Below are positions 33,601 through 46,248 of a stretch of 64,000 nucleotides of DNA, one piece after another. Under the pieces are notes generated by a model. That model ran no database searches, was not told the DNA's origin, and saw nothing but the letters and a program-made list of their open reading frames with translations. The stretch lies in the NCBI RefSeq assembly GCF_000143535.2, contig NC_037321.1:1674001-1738000 (forward strand), given 5' to 3'. The position numbers and the translations under genes are program-made. The DNA is from Botrytis cinerea B05.10. Its lineage: Eukaryota > Ascomycota > Leotiomycetes > Helotiales > Sclerotiniaceae. Numbering within the stretch: position 1 is the first letter of the stretch; the number at the start of each line of letters is the position of its first letter.

Positions 33601-35368
33601 GGTGAGCGACGATGGAACAGCGTCACTACTAGGCGCTACTTCTATTGAATCAGGGGACACTATTCGTGGTATTCGTCATAAGTCTTCTGCTATGACTCTG
33701 ATGAATCGTAAGGAGTCAGGGAAAAGCGTTCCCGAGACAAGTACTACCTCAACAAATGCTTTCGGCAAGGTTGAGGGACCCTTCTCACAACCTCCTCCTC
33801 AATCTTTGTCAATTAATTTGGCAAAAGATCAAAATGCCTCTACGAACAACGAAATACGATTCAGAGCCGCTCATACCTATTCAGGCAATGATCCAAACAT
33901 ACTCAAAATGCTGGACGCAATGTATGTGGATAATTACCCCAATGACATTGCCGAATTCGGACCTATGATTGCTCCTTCGAGTCGACGCCGAGCTATTAAT
34001 AAGAATAGTAATCAAGCCGGTGATAAACCATGGAGACCCGAGGGTAGTCTTGTGGCTACTTTTGCTGAGCATATCGGACCAATACATCATATTGCTGTTG
34101 CTCCGGATCATGTATTTTTCCTCACAGGTGGAGATGATGGCTGTGTAAAAGTTTGGGATACTGGTAGACTTGAACGAAATATCGCTCATCGATCCAGACA
34201 AACGCACAAACATGCAGATGGTGCCAAGGTTACTGCTTTATGCTTTGTGGAACATACGCATTCGTTTGTGAGCTGTGGAAGTGACGGCAGCATCAACGTA
34301 GTCAAGGTTGATTTCGTCCAAAGCGGCGGTGTAGGAAGATATAGTAAACTTCGCCTCTTGCGTGAATATAAACTACCGAAAGACGAATTCGCTATATGGG
34401 CAGAACACTTTAAATTGGAGACGAATTCGATTTTACTTATCGCTACGAATCGTTCAAGAGTATTGGCTATTGATCTAAGAGCCATGACAATTCTCTATGT
34501 TCTCGAAAACCCTGTTCACCATGGCACTCCAACATGTTTCTGTGTCGATAAGAAACGTAATTGGTTATTGCTAGGAACTTCACATGGCATCTTGGATCTA
34601 TGGGATTTACGTTTCAAGGTCCGTTTGAAGGCTTGGGGTGTACCGGGATCCACATCTATTTACAGAATTCGAATCCACCCTACTAGAGGTCGAGGTAGAT
34701 GGGTGTGTGTTGCTGGTGGTAGTGGACAAGGAGAAATTACTGTCTGGGATGTTGAAAAGACACAATGCCGAGAAGTGTATCGATCTGGATCAAGTCGAGA
34801 GGCGCCAAAGAATTATGAACCTTGGCCCGTTGATGAAGACCGCCCAGAAGGTATGCTCGGTCGTTTTGCAGGGGCCCTCGAACCAACAGCCAGTGTCCCA
34901 AATTACGGAATTCGTGCTATGATTGCTGGCACTGATGCTAATGATGACAATCGTGATGGCAAATATGGTTTTGTTATTACTGGTGGTTCAGACCGTAAGA
35001 TTCGATTCTGGGATTTATCACGCGTAGAAAGTTCAATGGTTTTGAGTGGTCTTGAGACTGATGAGCTCAAACCATCATACACTTCCTCACATCCCACACC
35101 AATACTTACATTGAACCACGAGCGAGTACCTAGACAGGCTCCAACGGCTCCCAATGCTGGGACAAGAGATAAAGGCAATGATGGAGGTAGACCTGAAGCA
35201 AGCAGTAGAGGAAATGGAAAGGCGCCAAGGAGTACGATTATTTCATTACAAGGGCATCAATTATTGAGGGCGCATTTGGATTCAATTTTGGACGTGGCGT
35301 TGTTAGAGAGTCCCTATGGAATGGTGGTTAGTGTTGATAGAGGAGGAGTAATCTTTGTCTTCCAGTGA
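30617..35368 (+). CDS. VPS15: VPS15, regulatory protein kinase of the PI3-kinase complex
   Basis: Two exons, 30617-30827 and 30879-35368, give 1566 residues, a normal Vps15 size. The N terminus MGQGFSLT is a myristoylation signal. The kinase domain (about 25-310) lacks a glycine loop. It has HGDIKTEN (about 142-149) in place of HRDxKxxN and SDFSSSF in place of DFG, as is typical of Vps15. HEAT-like helical repeats fill about 330-760. A low-complexity Ser/Pro linker follows, then a C-terminal WD40 propeller (about 1130-1566, with GGDDGCVKVWD and GGSDRKIRFWD blades). Vps15 anchors and activates the Vps34 lipid kinase on endosomal and autophagic membranes. Confidence 0.97.
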
Positions 35369-35855
35369 GTCAGGAGGATTTATGAAAATATATGAAGGAC
35401 AGGAGTTATTGGAATGGAAACGGTAGTGAACACAGCTATGGGAATGAGGATGGTAATCGGGTTATTGTATTTTTGAGATGTATGATAGATACACATAGAT
35501 TGAGCAATAGGCTCTTGCATCTATTAGACGATGACTACTAAAAAGTCATTATGTTATAATTTACCCGAATTGATATTCATCTCGTATGTTTTAGATGGAA
35601 ATGATTACTTGCGTATACCACCAGTGGGTGTACCTAAAGGGATAACTCTCCAAAAGGCTGACAATTGAAACCGGTTAGCGCGAAATCACAGCTTAGCTTG
35701 CCAAAATAATTTCTAGCTTGCGAGCATCACGATATCAGCCTTGCGACCCATTCACGCACCTCACGACCTTACGACCTCCACATATATTCTCACGTCTCTT
35801 GGTATTCCACCAACAAAACGACTTGTACAACTAACCTCGAAAATATCAATCAATC
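35369..35855. other. Intergenic, VPS15 3' end to LEA1 promoter
   Basis: A 487-bp spacer with no supported gene. Several ACGACCT/TCACGACC repeats lie just before the LEA1 start. Confidence 0.55.
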
Positions 35856-37145
35856 ATGCGTCTCACGGCCGACTTAATCCAATCCTCCCTTTCCTATCTC
35901 AATCCGCTCAAGGAACGCGAATTAGATCTCCGAGGTGCGTTGTAAATCTTTGATTTTCTGTTAAGAACGGATGGGGGAGGGGCTCCCTGTACTACACTTT
36001 TGAAAAGAGCTGAGTTGATACTGGTTTGGTTGGTGGGTTGCAGGTCATAAGATTCCGGCGGTGGAAAATTTGGGGGTTGCGGGGGTGAGTTTTGTGCTTT
36101 TTTTTCTTCTTCTTGTTGTTGTTGATTGATTGATTGACTGTTGGTTTGGTTGTTTGCTTGTTGCCTTGCCTGTTGGTTTGGGGTTGGGAGAGGAGAGTGG
36201 CAGGGAAAGCAAGAGGGAGGGGGAGTGGAAGTGGAAGGATGGTGGGAGGAAGACGGGGGTCTTGTTTCTTTGCTTCTGTCTTTGGCTTTCATTTACAAGC
36301 TTCACATACCCAGAAGATGGCATACTAACAAGAACTAGCCACACGACGCAATCGATTTCACAGACAATGATATCCAACTACTCAGCAACTTCCCACTCAG
36401 CCCTCGTCTAAGGACGCTTCTCCTAGCTCGCAATCGCGTCTCGAGTATCTCACCTACGTTGGCGAATTCATTACCAAACTTGACCACGTTGGTTTTGACG
36501 AGTAATAATGTAGCTGAGTTGGCGGACTTGGATGGATTGGCTGGGTGTGCGAGATTGACGAGTTTGGTTTTGATGGAGAATCCGGTGACTAGGAAGGAGG
36601 TACGTTATCTTTTGTTTTGTTTTGTGCTGTGGAGAACGAGGGGGTTGATTTGATGTTGTTTGGAAAGGAACGAGGGGGGCGAAGAGAGCTAATTGATATT
36701 TGGGATAATAGCATTACAGAGAATGGATTCTCTTCCGATGTCCCAATGTACGATTTCTGGATTACAAGAAAGTTAAAGCTGTAGAGAGAGAAAGAGCTCG
36801 AGAGTTATTCGGTACATTTGCAGAACCATCTGCTCTTGCATCAAAGGTAAGATTACATTTTTATGTGCCCTCTCTTCTCCTCATGGCGCTCTACTAATAC
36901 ATCCACCCTCACAGATCATGGGCATTAAATCTCACACATTCGATACATCCAGCGTCACCAATGGCGCATCCACATCCTCTAATTCCAAGTCCTACCGCGT
37001 CAAGCTTACCGATTCCGAACGAAAGAAGGTCGAGGAATTAATCAAGAATGCAAAGAGTTTGCAGGAGATTATTAAATTAGAGAAGGAATTGAATGAAGGA
37101 AGGATTCCAGCGGCTGCGCAAGGCGATGACCCAATGGAAGAATAA
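35856..37145 (+). CDS. LEA1: U2 snRNP protein A'
   Basis: Five exons (35856-35934, 36044-36084, 36339-36599, 36712-36846, 36915-37145) give 248 residues, the usual U2A' size. Leucine-rich repeats run through the first 160 residues (starting LTADLIQSSLSYLNPLKERELDLRG, then LRTLLLARNRVSSI and LTTLVLTSNNVAEL). An LRR-cap with HYREWILFRCPNVRFLDYKKV follows. The tail is hydrophilic (LTDSERKKVEELIKNAKSL) and ends DPMEE. The protein binds U2B'' and stem-loop IV of U2 snRNA in the nucleus. Its partner family is encoded at 45013-45997. Exon 2 is only 41 nt. Confidence 0.95.
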
Positions 37146-37794
37146 AGTGAGAGAAGTGAAGAGATGAGGGGAGGGAAATAAAATTGCATGTTGGTGCGAT
37201 ATGCTATAAGGGAGGGGTTATAATAAATGCGTACCTACCTAGTTAAAGCGCTTTAGGCCCAGTTCGGCTGGGACGAGAGGATATGAGAGGATATGAATAA
37301 GATGATATCAAATCATGATATGCCGAAAGAAGAGAGAGAAAAAGTACTTCATATCGGTTGCATATTGCTGGGCGTTTTGGGTGAGATGGTGGTGCTGATG
37401 TATGTATGTATGTGATGGAATGCAATGAATAGCATAGCATTGCACAGCATAGCATTCTATTCTCTACAGAAAGCAATTTTACGGCTTTGCAAATAAGTTT
37501 CTATTTAAATCGTTTATCTGGTTCTCGTGTTATTGTCGCTGCCTTTGTAATGTGATACAATGCCATGTGATATCTATAATACATACCCTCATACCCGCGC
37601 AATCAACCAACTATACCCCGTCCTGTCTACAATACCACTTGATCTTTCCACTCCTATCTCGACTGATTCCTGAACTGCATCTTCGGCGCAAGAAACAAAT
37701 AAATCGGAAAAACAGATAGATACACGTGAAGATTCCAAAATCCAAAAAGAGGCACGACCCATTTCATGACATGTCATGTCATGTCATGTACTAA
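37146..37794. other. Intergenic, LEA1 and DPB3 convergent 3' ends
   Basis: A 649-bp spacer with no supported gene. It has GTATGTAT and GCATA repeats near 37396-37455 and a (CATGT)n tract at 37766-37790 beside the DPB3 stop codon. Confidence 0.6.
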
Positions 37795-37917
37795 CTAACT
37801 CATCTCGACATCTTCATCTTCTTCCTCGTCGTGATCGTCGCTGTTGGCTTGACTCTCCATCCGCAATTGCGCATTGGGATCTTCGTCTTCGGTGGCGGTG
37901 CTGACTCTTCGCTGTTC

Positions 37918-37950
<33 letters not shown>

Positions 37951-38904
37951 TTTGAATTTGTTGGCGGGAGTGAAACCATTGGTGGGGGCGAAGCCGCTAG
38001 GGATGGTGTTTGGGTGGGCGGGGGTGGATTGGATGTCGGTTTGGGGTTGGGTGGGAGAGTTGTTTTGGGTTTGGGGTTGGGGTTGAGGTTGGATTTGGAT
38101 TTGGTTGAGAGCTGCTGGGGTGGAAGTGGATGGGGAGGCGGACGCGGATGCAGAGTCTTCTAGTAGGCCGGAAACGGAAACGCGGGGGGGTGCGGTATCG
38201 AGGAGGGGGGATTGAGGGAAGGTGTTTGGGTTGGGGGTTGGGGCTGAAGGGCCGGCGTGCGAGGTGGAGGGTTGGGGGAAAGGAGGGTTGGTGGGGGGTG
38301 CGTTGGCTTTGGCTTTGGCGAGGTTGTGCGCGACGTGGGCGTTGGCTTTGACGAGTTTGAGGGGGACCGTTTTGGGGACGATGTCGCTGAGGAACTCGAG
38401 GTTGTCGATGTGGGAGACGGCGGAGGCTGGGGGTGTTAGATATAAGTGGGATGTGGAAGAGGGATTTGTTGAAGATATGGGGGGTTGGTGATGGGCATTG
38501 AGTTGAGTGGTGATTGGAGCATCTTGATGATGCAATCAAAGAGATAAAGTACTTACAAAGATCACGGTATTGAATGTTTCGACGAGGTTTGCGTTCAGAC
38601 TTGACAACATTGTGGCCTGATTCGGCCATGTATTGAATGAACATTTCCTGATATGTATACTTAGCTTTTGTATGAAGAATATTAAATCGAGAGTAATAAC
38701 ATACGGTGGCTAGAGTAATAACAAATGCGGCATTGTTGGAACACATGTTTATGTCTTGGTCAGTCCCGATTATCTTCTTGATACGTGATACTGGTGAATG
38801 TTAGTTGGCGAAGAGGGACCTTTGGGGATGTTCTGAAACTTACAAGGTAATTGAGTTGTTCCCGTTACCTCTTGGGGAGGAACTGTGGAATAATTGGAAG
38901 GCAT
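37795..38904 (-). CDS. DPB3: DNA polymerase epsilon histone-fold subunit (Dpb3/CHRAC-like)
   Basis: Four exons (38904-38844, 38790-38705, 38647-38557, 38426-37795) give 289 residues. The histone fold of the NF-YC/CBF type spans about residues 17-110: LSRIKKIIGTDQDI, then CSNNAAFVITLATEMFIQYMAESGH, then RRNIQYRDLSSAVSHIDNLEFL. It continues to IVPKTVPLKLV, which favours Dpb3/CHRAC1 over NF-YC. The C-terminal 160 residues are low complexity: Pro/Ser/Gln, a run of about ten Gln at 37920-37952, and an acidic end (HDEEEDEDVEM). In yeast Dpb3 pairs with Dpb4 in DNA polymerase epsilon and helps inherit silent chromatin; related subunits serve ISWI-type remodellers. The choice between these roles is not settled by sequence. 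Confidence 0.85.
37920..37952 (-). repeat. CAG-type repeat encoding polyglutamine in DPB3
   Basis: Interrupted CTG/TTG triplets on the plus strand encode about ten consecutive glutamines in the DPB3 tail, a likely length-polymorphic site. Confidence 0.8.
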
Positions 38905-40156
38905 TGTAATGGCTGGACTTAAAGAACAGTTTGGTTGAAAATGGTTACTGAGAAGACGTATCTGAAGGACGGGCTTGGTTATTTGGTTGTTGCTGTAATA
39001 CACTTGACATTTAGAAACATTGTATTGAAAATTATAAGAGAACATGTAGATTATCTTCGTACAACGGATCTCGGTACCGTATCACTACACGTAGACGCCA
39101 ACCGAACACTCGCAGGTTACGATACTCGCGTGTGAATAGAATATCAAAACGTGATCACGTGTGCACTGGAAAAAGGGGAGGACTCCGACAAACGCAATGG
39201 TGATGGTGGTCTTTTTAGAAGTGAAGTTGATTCAACTCGAATCAAGCGAAGAGCGTTTGAGACAGTGGCATGATATACGCAGGACCTCTGCAAAATGCCA
39301 AGTTTATAGATTTCCCAGACTTTCTCAGGAGAGATATCAAGAGTGTCAAACTCTACATCAGATATTCCAGCCATCCATCGATGAAGAACAACATGTCGCG
39401 TACCTCTTTGAAAATATACTGAGCTTAGATTTATCTGAGGGTGTCGACAAGTATGTGCCTAAGTTGAGTTCATATAGGATCGAGAAAGCCAAATATGAAG
39501 AAATAGCTCTCGCGCGTTCGAGGAGTGAATGCGTAAATGTTCTTATGGTGAACCGTAGTGTTATGTCTATCACGTGACTATAAAGCACAATTCCTCGTCA
39601 ATGAATGAAGGGATGCTTCTCTAGCAGATTTCAAAGTTCTCAGTTCTACATTCGTACCCATTGCGAAGAATTGTCTATTAACGGGTGTATAGTTCCTCCA
39701 TTCTCACCAGAAAAGATGGCAAACCTATGTTTTCAACGTTCCCTCACTTAGTGCCTACCATGCAGCTGCCACTAGTAAATAGTCATGACGATGGCATTTT
39801 GGACTAAGTAAACAAAGGCAGCTTTAGCAGGCCTGTTTGACCTATCACTAGATTCCGCATCTAGTAACTTCCAACCCCTGGAAAACATGACAAGTAAAGA
39901 GCTTACAAGTCAAAGTTCAAAATCTTGAAGTTGCCAATCAAGATTTGGCTCAGACTCAGAGCAGCTATCTTTTTAAGGTTTTCTGAAATGCAGCTTCCCT
40001 TTAGATACTCCCGTCAGTGCCGTGGGGTTCCTTCTTTCAATGTATTGTTTATGAGTGCTTCTTGGAGTAATCCCTCTTCGAATATTTCTAAACTGTTACA
40101 TCAACTCTTTCTCTTTTGCTTCATCGATATTTTTGGGTATCCCACCTCTATTTACA
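38905..40156. other. Intergenic, DPB3 promoter to NRPS-like promoter
   Basis: A 1.25-kb region. The plus strand is open for about 126 codons from an ATG near 39197 to 39577, flanked by CACGTG hexamers at 39156-39161 and 39571-39576. The minus strand is open over part of the same stretch. Neither reading has domain features, so I do not call a gene. Confidence 0.4.
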
Positions 40157-43100
40157 ATGGCTTCCATTGCTCCAGGTGATCTTAATTATTTCACCTGTAC
40201 TTTGGGTGAAGCCAATAGTAGAAAATTAACTCCAGTCGATGAATATGACACAATCAATGAACTCCTCGATCATCACGCTGCGAAGTATGGAGACCAATTA
40301 GCTATAGCGATCCCTGAAGAAATCGTCAATAGGAAGGATTCTGAAGAGGACTCAAATTCTGGATCGTCTTATGGTAGCAAGCGAGTATTGAATGATCATG
40401 GAGGATCTTCGTCTGCTAGTAATGGAAGAAAAGATACGAGACATACCTCACCGGGAAAGATTCCAGCGCGGGTTTCGAATGGCAATGGAGTCAATGTCGC
40501 TGATACTGAAGTGGCCTCTACTGAATGGAAAGTCCATCTTTATAATTTCCAAGAACTTCGAGATTGTTCATTGAGATTGTCCCACAAATTAGCATCTTCC
40601 GAGGAGCTTTTTCCATTTGATATTATGACCGTAAGAGATTTGAGACGCCCCAAGTGCGTTGGTCTCATGGGTAGAAGTGATTCGGCTTTTCTATTCAGGT
40701 GGCTGGCATTAATGCGATTGGGAGCATCAGTTATGATTATGGTGTAAGTTGCAAATGTCTCCAGTCTTGGGCACTGTTTTTTTTTTGTGCATAGTATTTT
40801 GTAGCAGACTGGATGGAAATTTCAATATTTGAAGCAGTTCAAAATTCAGAATTCCGTAAAAGGATTAAACCATCAAACGTTGAATTGGATTCGGGAACTG
40901 GTGTCATCCGTTTATACTGACACAACATAGGCCATCACTTAGCTCGGAAGCTGTCCAGCATCTTTGCAAACAATGCGATATTGATATTGTGTTTTACGAC
41001 GTTGACCTCCGACGACAATATGTGGAAATCCAGAAACTCGAGAGGATATCACGCAATAGTCCACTGCAAATGCGGGGGTATTCAAGGACATCTACTATGG
41101 AGTTAGTTTCACATGCCGAGAGAAATCCATCATACATTCCATCGTGTAAGGTCACGGGCAAAAGCCCAGCTTACAATCATCATACCTCTGGCACCTCTGG
41201 CCTTCCGAAGCCCGTTCCCTACACTCACCATGTTGCATGCGGAGTTCTGCCAATTTTGGATGGTCGAGGAACATTGACCTTTACCACAACACCTTTATAT
41301 ACTGGCGGCATTGCAGATTGTTTGCGTGCTTGGACTAGTTTATCAACAATCTGTCTTGCTCCTGATAGTCAGCACCCACTTACTTCGGAGACAATCATTA
41401 ATTGTTTCTCGCAAATAAAAGAGAAGTATGAATCATCTATATGTAAAATGCATGAATTCAGAACACGTCCCAGGTCAAAATCGCTTACGCGTAGATTGTC
41501 CAATCAAATTCCAAAGTCAAAGTACTTCTCTTGTGTCCCGACGATAGCGCAAATGCTTTCTACGACATCCAAAGGACTTCAATTTCTTCGTACGATGGAC
41601 ATTGTGGGTGTGGGTGGTGCTAGTTTGCCAGAAGAAGATGGAAAACTGCTCATCTCTGAAGGAATCAATCTTGTTTCTCGTTATGGTAGTGCAGAGTGTT
41701 CATTTCTTCTCTCGACCCACCGAGATTACAAAACCGACAAAGAGTGGCAATATTTCAGAGCTCCTGAAGGTGTTAAATCTCTCAAGTTTGAACCACTAAA
41801 TGATGGTTCTAACAGGTTTGAATTGGTGGTTATGAGTGACTGGCCACAATTTCCAAAGGCAAATCGAGAGGATGGGTGCTTTGCAACAAGTGATTTATTT
41901 GAGCCACATCCTTCTATAAAGAATGCATGGAAACATGTTGGTAGAGGTGATGCTCAAATCACTCTTTCGACTGGGAAGAAATTCGATCCTATTTACACTG
42001 AAGAAGCACTGAAGAGATTCCCCGATATACAAGATGCATTTGTGTTTGGGAATGGACAGATGTATCCTGGAGCAATAATCATCAAGTCTCAGAACGCTGC
42101 AAGTAATTTTAGCGATGATGAATTCAGAGACTTGATCTGGCCGTATGTCGAGGACGTGAACAAAACGGCCCCAGCCCATGCGAAGATTTACAAAGACATG
42201 TTAGTCTTAAAGCCACACACCGAATCTTTGGAAAAAACAGCAAAAGGAACCACAAAGAGGCAAAGTGCCCACATGCACTATGATTCCGATATCAAAAGTG
42301 CTTATAATGGTGATGCGTCAGCATTCAACAGTGACGTCTCGTTAGAAAGTGTAATGGAAGCTGTCAAAACAGCCATTGGCGCTCCGATTGACCTGGAATA
42401 TGACTCGGACTTTCGGGCTCATCACATCGATTCTGTTCAGGCGACGCGGATTCGATCGCATATCAATTTGGTGATTAAAACTTATTCTTGAACATAATAT
42501 CTTCATGCTGATGAATCTGCAGGCATTCTTCCGCGGGTCTAAATCCTTTCCTTGGAACTTAGTCTACCAATGTGGTAGTGTCACAGCGTAAGTATTCAGT
42601 CATTAATGATACCAGGCATCTATTTTGTCAAATATCCTTATCACATAGTATCTATTGCATACTTAAAGGTCCAAGATGGTAAAATTTATCTGCTGCATCG
42701 AGAGACTAACAGCATGAATTAGGCTTACCGAATACATCAAAGCCTCTCAGAATGGATCGATTCCTGAGAGTGAGAAGGATGAAGCGGATCAGATGAACAA
42801 CATGGTTGAACGCTTTAGTAAATCGTTCAAGGACGAAACAGAATCATGTGAAAAATCTGACAAAGAAACCATAGTAAGTATATAATCCATTGGTGTATAT
42901 GAAATACCCAAAACCTCTGAGAAGAATTTTCTAATGAGATGTAGATTGTAACTGGAGTCACCGGTACTCTTGGTATGAACATCGTCGATTTGTTGCGACA
43001 TATGACTACAAGTCATAAGACAATTCGGATCGTTTGCTTCATTCGAGCCAAAAATGACGAACAAGCTCGTGAGAGAGTAGAAGAAGTGTGGCAGTCTCAT

Positions 43101-44408
43101 TATCCCGAGAATTCGAAGTTTGCTACCCAAGATATCGAATGCAGAGCTGTGAAACTAGATCAAATTGAGTTGGGCCTTTCAAGAGATGTGTTGGAAGATC
43201 TTCGTCAAAATTCTACCACAATCATTCATGTAACTTTCCCCAGTTAACAATCATGGTTGATACATACTGATGCAAGACTACAGGCAGCCTGGGAAGTTAA
43301 TTTCTCTATTCCCTTGAAAGATTTCACCGAGCAGTTTCAAGGAATTCGCAACTTGATAAACTTCTCCCTGTCCGGGAAAGCACCGAAACATCTTGTCTTC
43401 TGTTCATCTACTGCAAGCGTGGCTAATACCAAAATCGACGAGGTGGGCAAGGAGGAGGACAAGGAGGAGGACTTCAGAATTGTAGAAAGTATAAACCGCA
43501 ATCCTTTGGATGCTGGTCCGTTGGGTTACTCGAAGAGTAAGTGGGTTGCTGAAGCAATCTGCTCTTCAGCATGTCAAACGACAAGAGCAAATATTAGTAT
43601 TGTGAGAATCGGTCAACTGTCAGGCAATACTTTCAATGGAAGCTGGAACGAAAAGGAAGCATGGCCACTAATGCTAAGCACCGGAGGCCCTGAGTGTCTT
43701 AATTCTTTACCTGATCTCGATATTCCACTTTCCTGGCTTCCAGTCAATACCGCAGCTGCAGCAGTGGTTGAAATTGCTTTTCATAAAAAGATTTCAAGGA
43801 ATCCTCTACAACCACACCCGACCCCACACGAAGCAAGTGTGTTTCATCTAGTAAATAACTCAACAGCCATAACATGGAAGCACTTGTTGAAATGGATTGG
43901 TCACGAGGGCAAGACTGAGGAATTCGGAAGATGGCTGCAACGTGCCGAGTCGCCGAGTCCCAAGGGATTGAAAGAAAATCACCCTGCAAGATCATTACTT
44001 GGCTTTTGGAAAGATATGGAAAAGCAGAACAAGAAGAAATCTACCAAAAAGGCAACATTTGGTCTTCTAAGAACAAGGCAGATTTCTCCTACGATGAGCG
44101 ACTTCACTGACATTAATGAGGTATATGTGAAAAGTATCTGGGGATGGGTTCAAGCTATTGCACGAAAGTGGGAAGATGAGAATAACGATGGACCAAAGAA
44201 GAAAGCTTCCTCATTGAAATCAGAAGCTTCTTTGAGAGCGGAATCACCTGTGGGATCGGAAGCGTCTCTGGCAAAGGATTCAGCATCATCCATAAAATCG
44301 GAGGATGATGAAGGTGTTAGTGGTATTAAAGGTATCCCAAAGAGAGATGGACGCACCTCGATTGACTTGTCCTTGGGATCGGATTTAAATGTTCCTCAAA
44401 AAAAGTAG
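40157..44408 (+). CDS. NRPS-like adenylate-forming reductase (A-T-R)
   Basis: Six exons (40157-40743, 40931-42470, 42523-42587, 42723-42873, 42945-43229, 43284-44408) give 1250 residues with all phases closing; the donor at 42471 (GTGATT) is weak but needed to keep the frame. The adenylation domain has TSGTSGLPKP at 281-290 and a shortened C-terminal lobe. The thiolation domain has the phosphopantetheine Ser697 in HHIDSVQATRIR. A PWNLVYQCGSVTAL linker follows. The reductase is a Rossmann SDR with TGVTGTLG (784-791), CSSTASVAN and the catalytic Y958-S-K-S-K962. The enzyme should activate a carboxylic acid, hold it as a thioester and reduce it with NADPH to an aldehyde. The tail after about residue 1190 is low-complexity Ser/Glu/Lys. 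No tailoring genes adjoin it; substrate unknown. Confidence 0.92.
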
Positions 44409-45012
44409 GCTCAATTGCTGGCCATGATGGACTCCACCCCTTATCCTTATAATAATAATAAGTATGTTATGGATATGGCTTAACTCAGGGGTGTTTCGTA
44501 GTATGGTATGGGTCAATTGTGAGGTAATCACTATATCCATGTATTATTAACAGAGTATTATTTTACCAATAAAAAGCAATTCTGAACTTCTTTAACCATT
44601 TGCTCCTTGTTATGGAAAAAAGTTGTTTTTCGGTGACAATATCCATGAGTACTCTCGTTGCCGTTCATATGTCAGGAGGAGGCATGATGGTGAATGCCCA
44701 AGTGCTCTGGTCGAACTTCGAGATGATCCTTCACAGAGGAGATGATCTTGACAGTGTATATTTGTATACCTATCCATACTTCTTAGGTCAGGCTTTATAA
44801 GTTAGTCACTCAATAACCTAAACATTTCCCAACAATCACAATTGTGGTTGTAGACTTTGAAGCTCGCTAGGAACACATAGATACCATGCCTTAGGCATGA
44901 ATATCTGTCGCAAGGCACCAAGTAATAATTCAAGCTAAGCACCTTAAGCTCCAACATGAAGCTCCTCTCCATCTCACCATCCCCATCGCAAATAATTCAA
45001 AACCTCACCACC
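44409..45012. other. Intergenic, NRPS-like 3' end to U2B'' promoter
   Basis: A 604-bp spacer without a supported gene. Confidence 0.55.
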
Positions 45013-45997
45013 ATGTCTACCACCAACGCACCCAGTGGCTCACCCCCACCAAACGCTACGTACGTGTCATTGCACCCCGACACGTCCTAGCCTTTCCTTC
45101 CCCAACCCACAAACTAACAAATCTAGACTCTACGTCAACAATCTCGAAGAATCGATCAAGCCGGCCGCGCTCATCGAAGCCCTCACGGAACTCTTCTCCG
45201 AATACGGCACCATTTTGGAAATCGTCGCAAAGACCAATTTGAAGGCCAAGGGGCAGGCGTTCATTGTCTTTGAAGATGTAGAGAGTGCGACGAAGGCGAT
45301 TGAGGATATTCAGGGCTTTGAGCTTTTTGGAAAGGAAATGCGCATTGCGTATGCGAAGACGAGGAGTGATGCTAGTGTGAAGAGGGAGGGGGGACATGAG
45401 GAATTGGAGGTTCACAAGAGGAGACGATTGGCGGAGAAGGGTGAGTTCTCTTTTTTTTTTTTTTGTGTTGTCTTTGATTGTTTCCTTTCCTTTCCTTGCG
45501 ATTGTATGGTGGATATACATACAGTATGGGACTGAATGCGGATGTGGATGATGCATACTATAATGGCATAGCTAACGAAATCTATTCTTCCCCATGCAGA
45601 AAGAAAAAAGGCCGCCGAAATTACCCTCCGTCCTACGACCGGTCCTGCTCTTGCCAATCCAGCAGATCTCGCTGCACGACCCATCAAAGCTACTCGTGGC
45701 GCTGGACTCAAATCTTCCAATCCTGCTGCTGCGGCCGTCGTACCGGATGAATACTTACCTCCTAACAAGATTCTCTTTGTGCAGAATCTACCGGAAGAAT
45801 ATGATGTTGATATGTTAACAAGTATCTTTGGACGCTTTGAAGGCTTTAGAGAAGTAAGATTGGTGCCGGGAAGAAAGGGCATTGCATTCGTGGAGTATGA
45901 GACTGAGACGGGCAGTATTGGTGCCAAGGAAAACACGGCGGGTATGGCTTTGGGTGACGAGCAGAAGGTTATCAAGGTCACTTATCAAAGACAGTAA
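45013..45997 (+). CDS. MSL1: U1A/U2B''-family snRNP protein
   Basis: Three exons, 45013-45059, 45127-45440 and 45600-45997, give 252 residues. RRM1 starts LYVNNLEESIKPAALIEALT and has AKGQAFIVFED (RNP1) and KEMRIAYAKTRSDA, the U1A/U2B'' signature. A basic linker (EVHKRRRLAEKERKKAAE) and an Ala/Pro stretch lead to RRM2 (KILFVQNLPEEYDVDMLTSI, GIAFVEYETE). Many fungi have a single protein of this family serving U1 and/or U2 snRNPs, so the choice between U1A and U2B'' (Msl1) is open. A nearby gene encodes U2A', the direct partner of U2B''. A possible alternative upstream ATG at 44956 would add 19 residues. Confidence 0.9.
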
Positions 45998-46248
45998 GTT
46001 GTGAAGGGGGGGGGTTTCCATATGAAGGTATCACAAGGAGTTTTCAGATTGCGTACCCATTTATATGGAAAGTTGTTGCAATAATGGATGGAATGCTTCA
46101 GAGATTGCTTTTCACAAATGAGTATAGCTAAATAGAGAAAACAATGCACAATCTTAATTACAGTATTCGCTAATGCTACATGATATTTATTCGAGTTGAT
46201 GACCCGACTGGTGAAACTTAAAACAAGTAAAATGGCATTCGTGAGGCA

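Noticed and set aside
37831..38163. Plus-strand reading with poly-Leu opposite DPB3
   Set aside because: It is the antisense of the polyglutamine tract and the Pro-rich tail of DPB3.
39144..39374. Minus-strand 76-codon reading starting with ATG
   Set aside because: It overlaps an equally open plus-strand frame, and neither has domain features or splice support.
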